Assembly: GCF_004354985.1 (NCBI RefSeq) | Contig: NZ_SMSK01000002.1 | Location: 343,243-407,242 of the forward strand | Direction of reading: 5' to 3' | Origin: Segetibacter sp. 3557_3 | GTDB taxonomy: Bacteria; Bacteroidota; Bacteroidia; Chitinophagales; Chitinophagaceae | Length of the DNA: 64,000 bases | The notes under the pieces: generated by a model | What the model was told of the DNA's origin: nothing | Databases searched by the model: none | The model's input: the letters and a program-made list of their open reading frames with translations, nothing else | Part shown: positions 43,894 to 52,339 of the stretch, one piece after another | How positions within the stretch are numbered: position 1 is the stretch's first letter | Layout: each line of letters begins with the position of its first letter | Program-made: the position numbers and the translations under genes

Positions 43894-45894
43894 TTAGCTA
43901 ATTGTATTGATGTCGAGGATAATCGTTTTGCTACCTCTTTTTTGAGCTTCCTGTACCATATGTTGGGTTCCGCCCGGACCGTCCCCGCCTTTGCGGTCCC
44001 ATAAGGCAATCAGCGTCATTTGTGCGCCGCCGCAAACGAGTGAACTGTTGAGCATCCACAAGTTATTTCGCTCCCACAGGTAATCCGGTTGATGCCGGGC
44101 TTGCAGCCATCGGGGCAATTCTTTTGTATTGGACAGTATTCTCCTTGATAATTTATTGTATAGCGCGTCAAATCGCTCAATCCACGATGCTCCTGCGGGG
44201 GCAACTGAGGCTAGCACAAAAGCTTCACGCGGCAGCGCCAGGAAGAGTTCACTTTTAATACCAAATTCATCACAGATTTCCTGGAACAATATGTCCCCGC
44301 CACTGGCGCCACCTGATATCCCACGAAGTTTGGGATGTTTGGCCTGTTCCCCCACAATTGCTTGTTTGATGGCTGCTCTAACAGCGGCTTCTTTGCCTGC
44401 AGGGAACCGTGGTTCGGGTCGGCCGGGTTTGTCGATCATATGCCCTGTAAACAGCAAGTAATGTTGTTTATCGGCTGTTTCCGGTGCCGCGGCCTTTGAA
44501 AATGCAGCAAGCGCGGCATCCACATTGGCAGTAAGCACACCCAATTGCTTAAAGATCATAAGCTGCCTTCGTGCAGATTCAAACGTCAGGCCTTCGCTTG
44601 CCTGGATAATCTGATCGTACATGTTCCCCACCCTGGCGGGCCTTTGAAGCGTTATACATGCCAGGTCGGCTTCAGACATGCTCAACCAGGGATCGGGCTG
44701 GACCTGGTTGCTGTTGCGCTTGCGCTGTGCCTGGATCGCCCCTTTTACCATCACCGAAAGCACCCGGCATCTTTCCCGGTAATCTTCCAATTGCTCTGCA
44801 GCATCCTTTTCGGTGTCAAATTGTTCTTCCCAGGTCTCTGGAAGTGCCTCCGCAAGACAGATGATTATGGTGAGTAATGCAAGGGCATTAATGCCCGAGT
44901 AATAGTGGTTTAGATCCTGCTGGTAGCCTTCTTCGTAACCTGTGTAAGCCTCACTCAGGTATTTTGATTTCAACGCCTGTTTGCGCCATTCTTCTTCGGG
45001 GGCTCTACGCCAGGTATCCACCCACTTTACTTTTGCGTTTCTACCCCTGAGCGTAAACATCTCAGCTTTCTTTGCTGCATCATTGCCGTTTAATTTCGAA
45101 AGTACCCTTCCGATTGCCTGTTCTGAAAGCTTCAGGTATTCCCAGGCTTGTTCATGGTTTGTACGTAGTTCATCTTCGGCGCGCCGTTGATAAATGGTTG
45201 CAAGACGATCATTAGCTTCCTGGTCATATGGTGAACGCATGCGTATTTTGTCCCAGTAAATACCCGCTGATTCAAGATCGTTCGATTGAAACAAAGCTTC
45301 GCCGATGTTTCTCAACGCGGGTATCTCCCAGGGATAACCGGCAGCTTCCGATGCCAGTAACGCGAGCCGACCCAACTGTTTTCCCGCCTTGGCCAATTCC
45401 ACCTCTTCACCAAAGTCAGGCGGTACGGCCAGGAAGCGTTCAGGGTCTTGAGCCTGCAACTTTGGTAACATAAAAAAGACGGGGCTGTCTGATTTGTCCG
45501 CGATCATTGTTGCACGCAATCCGTTGATCAACGCATCCAGCGCTTTAGCCGGGTTTTCTTCCGGGTAACTGAGGTACCGGTCTGTTTTCAGATCAAAAGG
45601 GATCTCGTCTTTTGAACACCTAATAAGGAATGTTTTCCGGTCACGCAGGGCATGTCGAATCCCAAGTTCGTAAAAAACATTTGCGTTGTGGATCGATAAA
45701 TCGGCAATCACAAGATCGGCAAGCAGCAGCTGGGCAAACATATCTTCCCGAATGTTACCCTGCTCAATAATCACTGCTGTAGTGCTGCCGGGGATCCCGA
45801 CGGCATTTAGGGCAGGCTGTATAAGTTCACTGTCGACCTTTTCGAAATCTACACCTTGTTTTGTCCCAAACGGACGAACGATAAAGGCCTGCAT
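43894..45894 (-). CDS. Three-domain signalling protein: deoxyribohydrolase/TIR-like, TPR (TRAFs-binding type), SLOG-like
   Basis: Residues 1-110 form a Rossmann-like domain (MQAFIVRPFG, then ADLVIADLSIHNANVFYELGIRHAL); the NANVFYELG at 70-78 with Glu76 matches the active-site segment of the nucleoside deoxyribosyltransferase/DRHyd superfamily, which cleaves bases from nucleotides or NAD+. Residues about 165-460 are helical repeats with the NHYYSGINALALLTII signature at 329-344, typical of the MAP3K TRAFs-binding (DUF4071) TPR scaffold. Residues about 479-666 (LLFTGHMIDKPGR, GISGGASGGDILFQEICDE at 525-543, RKGGDGPGGTQHMV) look like a SLOG nucleotide-binding fold. No signal peptide or membrane span. 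It follows the patatin gene by 80 bases on the same strand. Domain names rest on motif reading. Confidence 0.75.
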   Translation of the reverse strand: MQAFIVRPFGTKQGVDFEKVDSELIQPALNAVGIPGSTTAVIIEQGNIREDMFAQLLLADLVIADLSIHNANVFYELGIRHALRDRKTFLIRCSKDEIPFDLKTDRYLSYPEENPAKALDALINGLRATMIADKSDSPVFFMLPKLQAQDPERFLAVPPDFGEEVELAKAGKQLGRLALLASEAAGYPWEIPALRNIGEALFQSNDLESAGIYWDKIRMRSPYDQEANDRLATIYQRRAEDELRTNHEQAWEYLKLSEQAIGRVLSKLNGNDAAKKAEMFTLRGRNAKVKWVDTWRRAPEEEWRKQALKSKYLSEAYTGYEEGYQQDLNHYYSGINALALLTIIICLAEALPETWEEQFDTEKDAAEQLEDYRERCRVLSVMVKGAIQAQRKRNSNQVQPDPWLSMSEADLACITLQRPARVGNMYDQIIQASEGLTFESARRQLMIFKQLGVLTANVDAALAAFSKAAAPETADKQHYLLFTGHMIDKPGRPEPRFPAGKEAAVRAAIKQAIVGEQAKHPKLRGISGGASGGDILFQEICDEFGIKSELFLALPREAFVLASVAPAGASWIERFDALYNKLSRRILSNTKELPRWLQARHQPDYLWERNNLWMLNSSLVCGGAQMTLIALWDRKGGDGPGGTQHMVQEAQKRGSKTIILDINTIS

Positions 45895-45974
45895 GATGTT
45901 TCCGGTTTCAACTAAAAATACGAATTAGGATGGTGCAAATTCGACAGCACTGCCCATTACAAAAGAGCAGCATG

Positions 45975-47129
45975 CTAAACGAAGGCACCAAAGTGCTGTA
46001 AGTTGACCTGCTCTTTAGCAGCCGTTCTACCTACAAGCGACATGTCGTTAAGGTAAGTAACAGAGTCCATTTCCCTGACGTGATTTGATTTGATATCGTG
46101 GAGTCCCATCGTGTCCAAACCCTCCTGGCTGAGATCGGCATTGTAACGAACATACAGAAACTGGCGGTTGGTATCCTGGTCCATCTCGATCATGTTGCCT
46201 TCTTCATCCATTGGGATCATGTACTTCAGCTCCCGGTCGATGGGAGCACCATAGGAACACCTGCCAACAGTTCGGCAATTGATATCCTGGTCGACCTGCA
46301 TCGCATATAACAAATTATTTGGAAGTCCCTTCGCCGCCTCAAGCAGGTTATCGTATGTGCCGGATGTCGGTGCCGCGCCTGTTCCTACCGAAACGATCAG
46401 CAGTTTGTTTTCGCCGGTTTCCCAATTCAGGTTGTATGCTGGTTGGGTTGCCATTCGGTATAACAGAAAAGATGGGTTGTTATATGGCGTAACCCCACCA
46501 TCTACAAATACAAATGTTTTTTCAGGATCATTTGGGTCCCATTGGAGTGTTTCCGGTGGAAAGAAAACCGGGGCCGCCGTACTTGCCCTCACCAGCTGAT
46601 GAAGCTTGATCCGGGCGTTACAATCGGGACGAGTAAGGTCGTTGTATTTTGCCAGTGGATTATTGCTGATCGGCCATGGAGAATCTGTAGTTCGATTCAT
46701 GGTTACAACAAGCAGAAGACATTTGAATTTCCCATTCTGAACTACCATATCGGTATCTGCACCAAAAGTTTCTTTTAACATGTTTAGCAGGGGCCCCGAC
46801 TCATACAACGCCTTCCATCTTTTCAGGATGAAGGTTTTATCAAACATGTCTTTTCCTTTGTGCTTATAAAAGTCGAGCAGCTGTTCTACAGACATCCCAA
46901 TAGACAAACCGGCAGCGATAATGGCACCAGTACTTGTGCCCCCGATATAGTCGAAGTATTCTCCCAGCCGAAAGTCTGACCCGCGATTAAGCTTTTCTCT
47001 CAATTGACTCTCCATTTCGGCAAGAAACTCCAAGGTGATTATACCCCGGATACCTCCTCCATCTAATGCAAGAATCTTTCTTGGTTGTTTCTGTTCATAG
47101 CGTTCAGCAAGGTTGCCCCATAATGACAT
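45975..47129 (-). CDS. Patatin-like phospholipase (CapV-like effector)
   Basis: This 384-residue cytoplasmic protein has the patatin catalytic set: the oxyanion loop GGGIRG at 24-29, the nucleophile elbow GTSTG at 64-68 with Ser66, and the dyad Asp210 in FVDGGVTPYNNPS. There is no signal peptide. Patatins of this size act as membrane-degrading effectors in CBASS (CapV) and related immune systems, but also occur as ordinary lipases. Its tight pairing with the three-domain nucleotide-signalling gene at 43894-45894 favours the effector role. No separate nucleotide-sensor domain is attached, so activation would have to come from the partner. Confidence 0.85.
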   Translation of the reverse strand: MSLWGNLAERYEQKQPRKILALDGGGIRGIITLEFLAEMESQLREKLNRGSDFRLGEYFDYIGGTSTGAIIAAGLSIGMSVEQLLDFYKHKGKDMFDKTFILKRWKALYESGPLLNMLKETFGADTDMVVQNGKFKCLLLVVTMNRTTDSPWPISNNPLAKYNDLTRPDCNARIKLHQLVRASTAAPVFFPPETLQWDPNDPEKTFVFVDGGVTPYNNPSFLLYRMATQPAYNLNWETGENKLLIVSVGTGAAPTSGTYDNLLEAAKGLPNNLLYAMQVDQDINCRTVGRCSYGAPIDRELKYMIPMDEEGNMIEMDQDTNRQFLYVRYNADLSQEGLDTMGLHDIKSNHVREMDSVTYLNDMSLVGRTAAKEQVNLQHFGAFV

Positions 47130-47668
47130 ATGCGTAGTTTTAAGAAGTTAATATGATAACCCGTTTAGTAGTGAATCCGCACCATAAATATTTGGCTCAA
47201 GCCTAAAAACAGTGATGGATTACAAAAGCGGATTACAAAAGCATGCTCTTTAGTAAACAACATCCGTCAGCGATCGCCAGCTTCAAATCGGGTATAAGGT
47301 AGAAACAAATCGTTCGGAAACAAATAGGGCTTTAATTAATTTGCTAGGCTATGTGCTTCTCTTCACTTACGATCACCTAGATGCGCGTAGCTGTGAGCGT
47401 TTATAGCAAATGATGCTTGCAACAAACGACCATGATATATCATCACAGTAAGCGAACAGGTTAGCATCACCGCTAAGTTCAAATATCGTTTTTCATCCGT
47501 TGATGAACGTAAGATTGGGAGGAACTCCATTTCCCTTAGATGATCCAATACCGGGCTAATCTCGAATTTGGAATAGGATTCCGGCCGGTGGAAATAAGGC
47601 ATTATTAAGTACTTTGTATCAGTTTGGTAATCAGCAGGTTGTGGCTTGGCACAGATTGGGTATTATAG
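47130..47668. other. 539-bp non-coding region upstream of the patatin operon
   Basis: The region between the leftward patatin gene and the rightward ECF sigma gene holds a perfect 13-bp tandem repeat (47217-47242), the motif TCTTTAGTAAAC (47247-47258) shared with the cupin-gene region, and no clear TAnnTTTG for the patatin gene. A 79-codon leftward frame at 47363-47602 has no domain and is not called. Confidence 0.55.
47217..47242. repeat. Perfect tandem 13-bp repeat GGATTACAAAAGC x2
   Basis: Two adjacent identical copies lie 88-113 bases upstream of the patatin start codon. Read in the direction of the operon they are GCTTTTGTAATCC twice. Tandem sites of this length and place are good candidates for a regulator that binds cooperatively. 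Confidence 0.75.
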
Positions 47669-48280
47669 ATGGAAACCTTTATAAAACACTCCAATATGAA
47701 TGCTAATTACACCACTTCCAATGTTACCTTATCACTTACTCAGAACCGTTTAATTGAAGATTGTATCGCTGGTAAGAGAAAAAGCCAGAAAGAAATGTAT
47801 GATCTTTTTTCTTCAAAGATGTTTGCCATCTGTTTGCGGTACGCAAAAAATCAAATGGATGCTGAAGACATTCTCCAGGAAGCCTTCGTTAAACTTTTCA
47901 ATAACCTTGATAAGTTTCGCGGCGAAGGATCATTTGATGGATGGGTTCGTCGCATCTTCGTTAATACTGCAATTGAACACATCCGCAAAAGAAGCCTCAA
48001 TACTGTCGTAAGCGAAGGCCTTGAGAATTCTATCGCCGACAAGTACACCACTCCACTAGACAACATGTTTCAGAAAGACCTTGTAAAAAAAGCAAACGCG
48101 CTTAGCGATGGTTACCGTACGGTGTTTACTTTATATGCTATCGAAGGCTACTCTCATAAAGAGATTGCGGGTTGTCTTGGAATTACAGAAAGCACTAGTA
48201 AGTCACAATATTCAAGGGCTAAAGCGTTGTTAAGAAGTGTGCTTACCGATCGTCCGCAGAACGAAGGTGACGACAACTAA
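47669..48280 (+). CDS. ECF-type RNA polymerase sigma factor
   Basis: This protein of up to 203 residues has sigma region 2 (YDLFSSKMFAICLRYAKNQMDAEDILQEAFVKLFNNLDKFRGEGSFDGWVRRIFVNTAIEHIRK) and region 4 (LSDGYRTVFTLYAIEGYSHKEIAGCLGITESTSKSQYSRAKALLR) and nothing between, as in ECF sigma-70 factors. An alternative ATG at 47696 (MNANYTTSNV) would remove nine residues. No anti-sigma gene follows, although many Bacteroidota ECF genes have one; a 1.2-kb gene-poor region comes next. Confidence 0.9.
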   Translation: METFIKHSNMNANYTTSNVTLSLTQNRLIEDCIAGKRKSQKEMYDLFSSKMFAICLRYAKNQMDAEDILQEAFVKLFNNLDKFRGEGSFDGWVRRIFVNTAIEHIRKRSLNTVVSEGLENSIADKYTTPLDNMFQKDLVKKANALSDGYRTVFTLYAIEGYSHKEIAGCLGITESTSKSQYSRAKALLRSVLTDRPQNEGDDN

Positions 48281-49505
48281 TAATGGTCGATCAATAAACT
48301 TGCATTACTGTTTATACCTGAAAGATGCCCGTTATGCCGCATAACTGTTGGGCAGATTAGCTCCAGAGGTGAAATACTATCAATGGCTGTATCATCTCAT
48401 TTCTATTGTTTGGAATAACGTCAGTAAGCGACTTTGAAATGCGGCGGTACAAGCGTGCCCTATTCTTCCGACTGCGCAGCCGACGCGTAATGATGATCAA
48501 TATAAGTATTCCACCCTTTCTCCGCAATCCTAAATAAATGGTAAGTCTGTCGCATTCATTAATAAGTCCCTTTATGCAAGCCACTGTTACAACGTGTATT
48601 TGCCTACAGCATCTACCTTGTACATGCACCATTACTCGAAATGTTTCTATGAAACAGGAATTGATGTATTAGTCCTCTAAAATGAAGTATATACTCTTGT
48701 ACCTAACGGTAAATTTTTCGATTACTGTTACGGGTTCTTCTGAGGCTTTATCTTGGTTGCAGAAAAGCCATTTGTAACTAGAGCGCTTTTGATGCAGCAA
48801 ATCCCTGTACAAAGTGGTCTAGTGTAAAATCCGTATCGTTAACAACTCATCAAACCCTTTTTAACACAACCCTTTCTTTTGCGCGAAGCCTGGTTCCAAA
48901 ACCGGGTTTCGTCGTTTCAACCCAATCCTTACGCGTTTGAGGCGGTTGATCCATAGATCCCATTGCTTCGCATAGAGGAATTACTGATGGGCAAAAAGCC
49001 AACCTGTTATCGACCTTACATACATGAGGTCTTTTTTCCGGTGGAGATCAGGATTGTGAAAAAAATATGATGTCGGGTTCTGTTGTCAATATCGATGAAA
49101 AAAATGGTAACGCTTAGATGCGCAATCAAGGAAGGTATACCGGCAAAGGTGAAAGAGCTTACCCATTCTTTGAAGTGACTCTACTGCATTGCAGGAGTTC
49201 GATTCCTGCATCAGATCATTTGTACGATGGAGGATGATATAGGCTTAATTTGCTTCATACACCTGCCTTAAACCTATTAAAAACAATCAAGCTGGTATGG
49301 CAAAACCTGAGAACCGAATTGCGTGACATTATAGCACAATATGACTAAGCTATTCAATGCTAGCAAAGGGGCGCTTTGATGATACTTAAGTGCATGAACA
49401 AGGATACTAGTTTAAGCAGGCTAAACCCAAAACCTCACGCCAGTTTCTCAGCCGAAAAATCAATTGGTCAGTACGGCTCGCCGAATGAAATTCAAGAGTG
49501 TATTG
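48281..49505. other. 1.2-kb stretch without a convincing gene
   Basis: Frames here are short and interrupted. A leftward 91-codon frame (48357-48632) is Arg-rich with no family features. GAAGCCTGGTT (about 48882-48892) can pair with AACCGGGTTTC nearby, forming a G-U-containing hairpin. Around 49194-49212 CAGGAGTTCGATTCCTG looks like an isolated tRNA T-arm, but no matching acceptor, D or anticodon arm is found. The stretch may be decayed DNA or a recombination site next to the ECF gene. Confidence 0.6.
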
Positions 49506-49799
49506 TTAGTATAACAGCTTTATCAACAAAGAAACGATTGCATAAATACAGGTAGCAATGAAAATTCCCCTTGCAGTACGGTCATGACGCTTGTTGATGA
49601 AAATGGTGAATACAACAGCGTTTGCGATTAGTGAAATGCTGATGATACCTGTTAACAAAGTCTTTTGCGTAAACATTACCCTAAAGAACTCCTCAAGGGT
49701 AAACATCCTGAACTGAAACAGGTAGTAAATAAGCATCCCTGCAACGGGAGCTATAAGCCCAAGTGCCAGGCCTAATCTCAGACTATCTCTTCTGCCCAT
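49506..49799 (-). CDS. Small membrane protein downstream of surE
   Basis: This 97-residue protein has three hydrophobic segments (LGLALGLIAPVAGMLIYYLF, LLTGIISISLIANAVVFTIFI, GIFIATCIYAIVSLLIKLLY) and no recognised domain. Its ATG overlaps the surE stop by one base (TAATG), so the two are translationally coupled. In related genomes a similar small membrane protein sits beside surE; its function is unknown. Confidence 0.75.
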   Translation of the reverse strand: MGRRDSLRLGLALGLIAPVAGMLIYYLFQFRMFTLEEFFRVMFTQKTLLTGIISISLIANAVVFTIFINKRHDRTARGIFIATCIYAIVSLLIKLLY

Positions 49800-50671
49800 T
49801 AATTCGTCTTTAAAATCTTTCGAAGTTTGTCTTTCAGCTTATAATCGGTGAGATCAAATTGAACCGGAACGATGCTAACAAAGTTGTTGTTGAGTGCCCA
49901 AACATCCGTATCCTTTCCCTTATCGAAATTGATGAACTCACCGGTTAACCAAAAGTATTTCCGGCCGTTTGGATCTTTTCGTTCATCAAAATCTTCTTCG
50001 TACTTCGCATAAGCCTGGCGGCACAACTTCATACCTTTTATCAGGTTTACATCCACTGAAGGAATATTAACATTCAGGCATAAATGTTTGTCGATGACCT
50101 TACGGCTCAGCAACTGTTGAACGAGTAATCTTGCGAATTTTTTTGCACCCGTAAAATCAGCGTCGATATTATAGTCGAGTAACGAAAAACCAAGGCTTGG
50201 GATGCTTTCAATGGCTGCCTCAACAGCGGCCGACATGGTGCCGGAGTAAATAACGTTGATGGAATGATTTGCACCATGATTAACTCCGCTTAGGCAAAGG
50301 TCGGGTTTGCGGTGGAGGACTTTATCGACGGCCAACTTTACGCAATCTACCGGGGTGCCGCTACATTGCCATGCTTCCACACCGTCAAAAAACGAATTGG
50401 CGGAATGTAGCCTGAGGGGATGGCCAATGGTAATGGCATGTCCCATTCCACTCTGGGGCTTGTCCGGTGCAACCACAACAATTTTTCCCAGGTCTTTCAC
50501 CGCTTCAACAAGCGCCTTTAAACCGGGTGCTGATATACCATCATCATTGGTGATTAAAATAATGGGTTCATCGGGTACCTGCTTTTGTGTTGCAGCAGAT
50601 TTTGGTTTGGAACGGATAGGGGCATTTTTAGATGCAAGCAGTGTTTCAATCGTCTTTTTAGCTTTTGCCAT
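49799..50671 (-). CDS. surE: 5'/3'-nucleotidase SurE
   Basis: This 290-residue phosphatase acts on nucleoside monophosphates. The family signature is ILITNDDGISAPGLKALVEAV with the metal-binding Asp pair, then APDKPQSGMGHAITI, CSGTPVDCVKLAV, LCLSGVNHGANHSINVIYSGTMSAAVEAA. Compared with the usual SurE, which begins close to the NDDG motif, there is a basic N-terminal extension of about 37 residues (MAKAKKTIETLLASKNAPIRSKPK...). It is transcribed away from the XRE-S24 gene and may share its operator region. Confidence 0.93.
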   Translation of the reverse strand: MAKAKKTIETLLASKNAPIRSKPKSAATQKQVPDEPIILITNDDGISAPGLKALVEAVKDLGKIVVVAPDKPQSGMGHAITIGHPLRLHSANSFFDGVEAWQCSGTPVDCVKLAVDKVLHRKPDLCLSGVNHGANHSINVIYSGTMSAAVEAAIESIPSLGFSLLDYNIDADFTGAKKFARLLVQQLLSRKVIDKHLCLNVNIPSVDVNLIKGMKLCRQAYAKYEEDFDERKDPNGRKYFWLTGEFINFDKGKDTDVWALNNNFVSIVPVQFDLTDYKLKDKLRKILKTN

Positions 50672-50733
50672 GTTCAATAATATAGCGCAAAAATCCCGAT
50701 AAAAAATAACGGGTCAAAATAAATTGTTTGTCA

Positions 50734-50748
50734 ACTAATTTTATTAGT
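50734..50748. promoter_or_regulatory. Operator candidate 1, ACTAAT-TTT-ATTAGT
   Basis: A perfect dyad with 6-bp arms and a 3-base spacer, between surE and the XRE-S24 gene. It shares the ACTAAT half-site with operator candidate 2. Confidence 0.7.
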
Positions 50749-50760
50749 AATTTGCGGCTA

Positions 50761-50772
50761 AACTAATTAGTT
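50761..50772. promoter_or_regulatory. Operator candidate 2, AACTAATTAGTT
   Basis: A perfect 12-bp palindrome ending five bases before the XRE-S24 start codon. A repressor bound here would block transcription or translation of its own gene. Confidence 0.7.
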
Positions 50773-50777
50773 CCGTT

Positions 50778-51530
50778 ATGTCGCAAGCCGGTAAAAACCT
50801 AAAATACCTCCGTAAACTTAAGGGGTGGACACAGGAAGAATTTGCCAATAAGCTAAAGATTAAACGTTCGCTGCTGGGTGCATACGAAGAAGAGCGGGCC
50901 GATCCACGTATAGAGGTACTGGAGATTGTCAGCAGCCTTTTTAAGACCTCGCTCGACGAACTGCTGCTAAAGGACCTTGCCGGCATGAAGCCGGGCAGCT
51001 ACCTGGATAAGCGCCGCCAGATGAAGATGACGAGTAATACCGCCGAGATCCAGTTTGTGCCTGTTAAAGCTGCTGCAGGTTATCTTGCCGGCTATACTGA
51101 TCCGGACTTTATTGATGAGCTAAACACCTTCACCTTACCGATGCTTTCAGCCGGGCATTATCGTGCATTCGAGATCATTGGTGACAGTATGCTTCCAACC
51201 CCAAGCGGTTCGGTAATAGTAGGGGAGAAGGTCGAAGACGTGGAAGATATAAAAACAAGTAACACTTATATTGTCGTATCCCGGAATGAGGGAATCGTTT
51301 ATAAGCGTGTGCTTAAAAGCAACAGGAACAAAAGCAAGCTTACACTCGTAAGCGACAATCCACAATACGAACCCTATAGTATAAATTCCGAAGAGATCAT
51401 GGAACTATGGCAGGCTCAAATGATTATTGCAAAGGCAAATGTTCAACAACGATGGGATGTGAACCAACTCGCAGGTTTGGTAAATAACCTTCAGGACCAG
51501 ATCAGCACTTTAAAGAAGAAAATCAATTAG
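50778..51530 (+). CDS. XRE-family repressor with S24/LexA-like peptidase domain
   Basis: This 250-residue protein has an N-terminal HTH_3 domain (NLKYLRKLKGWTQEEFANKLKIKRSLLGAYEEERADPRIEVLEIVSSLFKTSLDELL) and a C-terminal S24 domain with the nucleophile Ser137 in EIIGDSMLPTPSGS and base Lys176 in VYKRVLK. Residues 98-102 (AAAGY) contain an Ala-Gly bond in the place where LexA-type proteins cleave themselves. The end is a coiled coil (LVNNLQDQISTLKKKIN). It may act as a damage-responsive autorepressor. Two palindromes precede it. Confidence 0.88.
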   Translation: MSQAGKNLKYLRKLKGWTQEEFANKLKIKRSLLGAYEEERADPRIEVLEIVSSLFKTSLDELLLKDLAGMKPGSYLDKRRQMKMTSNTAEIQFVPVKAAAGYLAGYTDPDFIDELNTFTLPMLSAGHYRAFEIIGDSMLPTPSGSVIVGEKVEDVEDIKTSNTYIVVSRNEGIVYKRVLKSNRNKSKLTLVSDNPQYEPYSINSEEIMELWQAQMIIAKANVQQRWDVNQLAGLVNNLQDQISTLKKKIN

Positions 51531-51587
51531 GAGAAACCCGATAAATCCTAGGCGATATGAGGAACAAGCTTTCGTGATAGTAAAGGT

Positions 51588-51950
51588 TCAGCTTGAAACC
51601 CATTTAAATGCTTTTTCCTGTTCGCTGAGGTGAAACCCCCGGTATTCACCAGGCAAGAGCTTTCCCACCGTATTAGTAAATGTAATCACTCCGCGTTCAG
51701 CGCTAACGATTGCAACCTTTTTCCACCGGGTGAAGTACTGAAAACCCAGCACCATATCATTTAGCAGGGCCTCTATAGAAAAGTTGCCAATTGGAGTTTC
51801 AATAACCATTATGTAATAGAGCCATTCATTTTGCTGCCGGTATAAGGTAAACGCCGGAAATAGAACATTGTGATAATCTGTGTCAACGACCTTGCCGGTG
51901 GCACGCATTCCTAAAACATGTTCTGGCAGATGTTCAATACGGGCAAGCAT
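51588..51950 (-). CDS. STAS/SpoIIAA-like protein
   Basis: This 120-residue protein resembles the SpoIIAA-like STAS family: MLARIEHLPEHVLGMRATGKVVDTDYHNVLFPAF at the start and FTRWKKVAIVSAERGVITFTN with PGEYRGFHLSEQEKAFKWV at the end. STAS domains bind nucleotides, lipids or other proteins. The ATG at 51950 is chosen because it begins the family homology; a longer frame adds 21 hydrophobic residues without family counterpart, though a membrane anchor cannot be excluded. Confidence 0.75.
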   Translation of the reverse strand: MLARIEHLPEHVLGMRATGKVVDTDYHNVLFPAFTLYRQQNEWLYYIMVIETPIGNFSIEALLNDMVLGFQYFTRWKKVAIVSAERGVITFTNTVGKLLPGEYRGFHLSEQEKAFKWVSS

Positions 51951-52036
51951 AACCAAATCATTTAGTAGGTAAAACGCAACAAACACGCACCAAAGGGCTG
52001 CATGTTTTCTCATCGGGATTCACATATACTTCCTGG

Positions 52037-52219
52037 TCACTTTTCTTTTTTCTTCCCTTTATCTGCCTTTGTTTCCTGTTTGTTATGTGTGGTGTCATCC
52101 CCCTTATCGTCCTGCTCTTCATTTTTGCGGCTATCAAGGTTATCCCTGATTTCCGGGCGAGGAACATGCGAATTGCCCTGCTTGTTTTGTTGATTGTTGG
52201 TACCCCTTGAATCTTTCAT
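52037..52219 (-). CDS. Small, highly charged hypothetical protein
   Basis: This 60-residue protein is almost entirely Lys, Asp, Glu, Asn and Gln (starts MKDSRGTNNQQNKQGNSHVP and ends ADKGKKKEK), with no hydrophobic core. It belongs to the same composition class as the proteins at 24449-24820 and 26316-26579. The ATG and continuous frame support coding, but the length is small. Confidence 0.5.
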   Translation of the reverse strand: MKDSRGTNNQQNKQGNSHVPRPEIRDNLDSRKNEEQDDKGDDTTHNKQETKADKGKKKEK

Positions 52220-52339
52220 AACTAAGCTTTAAAGTGAAGGCAAAAAAATTATACCATTGTGTTCGCCAATACCTTCTTATAATATGTCCAGTAGGCCAGA
52301 GCGTTAGCGTCCTTTGGAATACTTAATTGATCATGCACC

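Noticed and set aside
47363-47602. 79-codon leftward frame upstream of the patatin operon
   Set aside because: No domain, odd composition and no promoter; likely chance.
48357-48632. 91-codon leftward frame
   Set aside because: Arg-rich with no recognisable fold; lies in a region full of stops in other frames. Not enough support.
49194-49212. tRNA gene
   Set aside because: Only a T-arm-like hairpin is present; acceptor, D and anticodon arms are missing.
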